From contig JBKBHA010000007.1 in the NCBI GenBank assembly GCA_046297935.1, positions 147,713-211,712 on the forward strand: DNA of 64,000 nucleotides. Direction: 5' to 3'. How positions within the stretch are numbered: position 1 is the first letter of the stretch; each line of letters begins with the position of its first letter. The notes under the pieces are model-generated. The model did no database searches and was not told the DNA's origin. It was given only the letters and a program-made list of their open reading frames with translations. Below, piece by piece: positions 63,162 through 64,000 of the stretch. Both the position numbers and the translations under genes were made by a program. The stretch is from CAYMZZ01 sp046297935. GTDB lineage: Bacteria > Bacteroidota > Bacteroidia > Chitinophagales > Chitinophagaceae.

Positions 63162-63532
63162 TGAGTGAAAAGGATAGGTTAGGAAAAAGGTTTAATGGCT
63201 CTCGCCTTCTGACAAAGTATAAAAAATCTTAAGATGTTCCAAATCTCGGTTAATCTATTTCCAAATTCTCTACTTAATGAGGAAAGTTTTTACTATTCGT
63301 TAGCTTTTTACTTTTATTCCCCTCAAGACTTTAGGTGATTTTTAAATTAAACAAAAGGAGGCCATGTTATTCAGAAGGCCTTCTTTCAGTGCTTCGGTGG
63401 ATGATATGTACTGCTTCCACCAGTTGTTCTAATTTCTCATAAAAATATAAGAGGTTAGCACTGAAAGCTTCCCTTTAAACCGTAGCGATTGAAAATAGAA
63501 AACAATTGTTTGATTTAAACGGGAAAAGCAAA
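63162..63532. other. Intergenic region between island operon and IS
   Basis: About 370 bases. A hairpin at 63354-63386 (AAAGGAGGCC / GGCCTTCTTT, one wobble) and a nested inverted repeat at 63383-63467 (CTTTCAGTGCT / AGCACTGAAAG, with GGTGGA / TCCACC inside) are visible. These may mark the IS end or a terminator. The promoter of the minus-strand operon should lie near 63170-63250. Confidence 0.5.
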
Positions 63533-63799
63533 ATGAAAAAGACAAAATTTACCGAGGCGCAGATCATCGGAATCCTCAAGCAGCAAGAGAGCGGCCAGAA
63601 AGTATCGGATATTTGCCGCGAACATGGTATCAGCCAGCCAAGGTTCTACCAGTGGAAGACAAAGTATTCCGGCATGGACGTAAATCACCTCAAAAAGCTA
63701 AAGGAGCTGGAGATTGAGCTTTCTCAGTACAAGAAGATAGTGGCTGAGCAAACCCTTCAGATTACTGTTTTAAGGGATGTGATTGAAAAAAAGCTATAG
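63533..63799 (+). CDS. IS3-family transposase OrfA
   Basis: 88 residues from MKKTKFTEAQ. The HTH is FTEAQIIGILKQQESGQKVSDICREHGISQPRFYQWKTKY, followed by a leucine-zipper-like helix ending in RDVIEKKL, as in IS3/IS407-type OrfA. It stops at TAG 63797-63799, just after a slippery AAAAAAG. Confidence 0.93.
   Translation: MKKTKFTEAQIIGILKQQESGQKVSDICREHGISQPRFYQWKTKYSGMDVNHLKKLKELEIELSQYKKIVAEQTLQITVLRDVIEKKL
63787..63793 (+). other. Programmed -1 frameshift site
   Basis: A-AAA-AAG just before the orfA stop allows ribosomes to shift into the -1 frame, in which orfB is open from 63793 on. This is the usual way in which IS3 elements make the OrfAB transposase. Confidence 0.8.
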
Positions 63800-64000
63800 G
63801 GCCTGCTGAGAAGCGGGAGCTGGCAGACTACAGCCGGCAGCAGTTTGGCATTAGTCTGCGGCAGGCCTTTGGACTATTCAATATTCAGCCGTCGGTTTAT
63901 TACTATCAGGCAAAGCCCAAAACGGATGACCAAGTGATAAGAGACAGGCTCAGCGAACTGGCGGTTATTAATCATCGTTGGGGCTTTTGGATGATGCATC
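63793..64000 (+). CDS. IS3-family transposase OrfB (5' part, cut by the window end)
   Basis: Open in the -1 frame relative to OrfA to the end of the window (about 69 codons). It contains PAEKRELADYSRQQFGISLR and PSVYYYQAKPKTDDQVIRDRL, the N-terminal region before the DDE domain of IS3 transposases. The catalytic DDE residues and the right end of the element lie outside the window. Confidence 0.9.

Overview
The window comes from a member of the Bacteroidota, most likely the Chitinophagaceae. The evidence is a C-terminal type IX secretion (T9SS) sorting domain, a very large DUF2723 (GT117-like) membrane protein, many short secreted proteins and lipoproteins, TAnnTTTG-type -7 boxes, and few Shine-Dalgarno sequences. 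The genus assignment is an inference. Most of the window (1-58.6 kb) is ordinary chromosome. The last 5 kb is an AT-rich accessory island that ends in an IS3-family element cut by the window edge.

Layout. 1-20 kb: an outer-membrane metallopeptidase/beta-propeller/beta-barrel protein, valS, a one-domain response regulator, two separate esterases, a LemA/HtpX-like pair, a dienelactone hydrolase lipoprotein, a T9SS cargo protein, a GIN-domain lipoprotein, and a GntP permease/GCS2 ligase/ATP-grasp cluster. 20-30 kb: a lone LytTR protein, a Nudix hydrolase, corA, dapF, a nucleoside phosphorylase, tRNA-Cys, an SDR, an RRM protein, a KAS III-like synthase, a CDP-alcohol phosphatidyltransferase and a secreted TPR protein. 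30-47 kb: two VOC proteins, a class C beta-lactamase-like lipoprotein, a Crp/Fnr-like regulator with an FNR-like palindrome just downstream, a tRNA-Val surrounded by tRNA debris, clpS-aat (N-end rule), an acyltransferase, priA, murB, and a ChlI-type AAA+/VWA pair. 47-58.6 kb: the DUF2723 protein, tag, an ArsR/AHSA1 operon, a PhyH-like oxygenase, an SDR and an AraC regulator.

Intergenic DNA is unusually rich in structure. Heptamer (GGTGARA) and octamer (TTGTKKAG) arrays sit at gene 3' ends and in three cases supply the stop codon. Between convergent genes they bracket long palindromic elements whose core is found in both orientations, together with copies of a 224-bp repeat. The tRNA-Val locus holds tRNA fragments in which the D-arm is deleted or replaced by a small palindrome.

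The best candidate for an undescribed system is the AT-rich minus-strand operon at 59.4-63.2 kb. It encodes an unknown 224-aa protein, a 759-aa ABC-type ATPase with a CxxC hook and a C-terminal R-x3-E...H motif like the RloC/PrrC anticodon nucleases, and a PIN-domain nuclease. A tRNA-3'-end-like sequence on one side and an IS on the other fit horizontal acquisition. I read it as a probable anti-phage system with two RNase modules.
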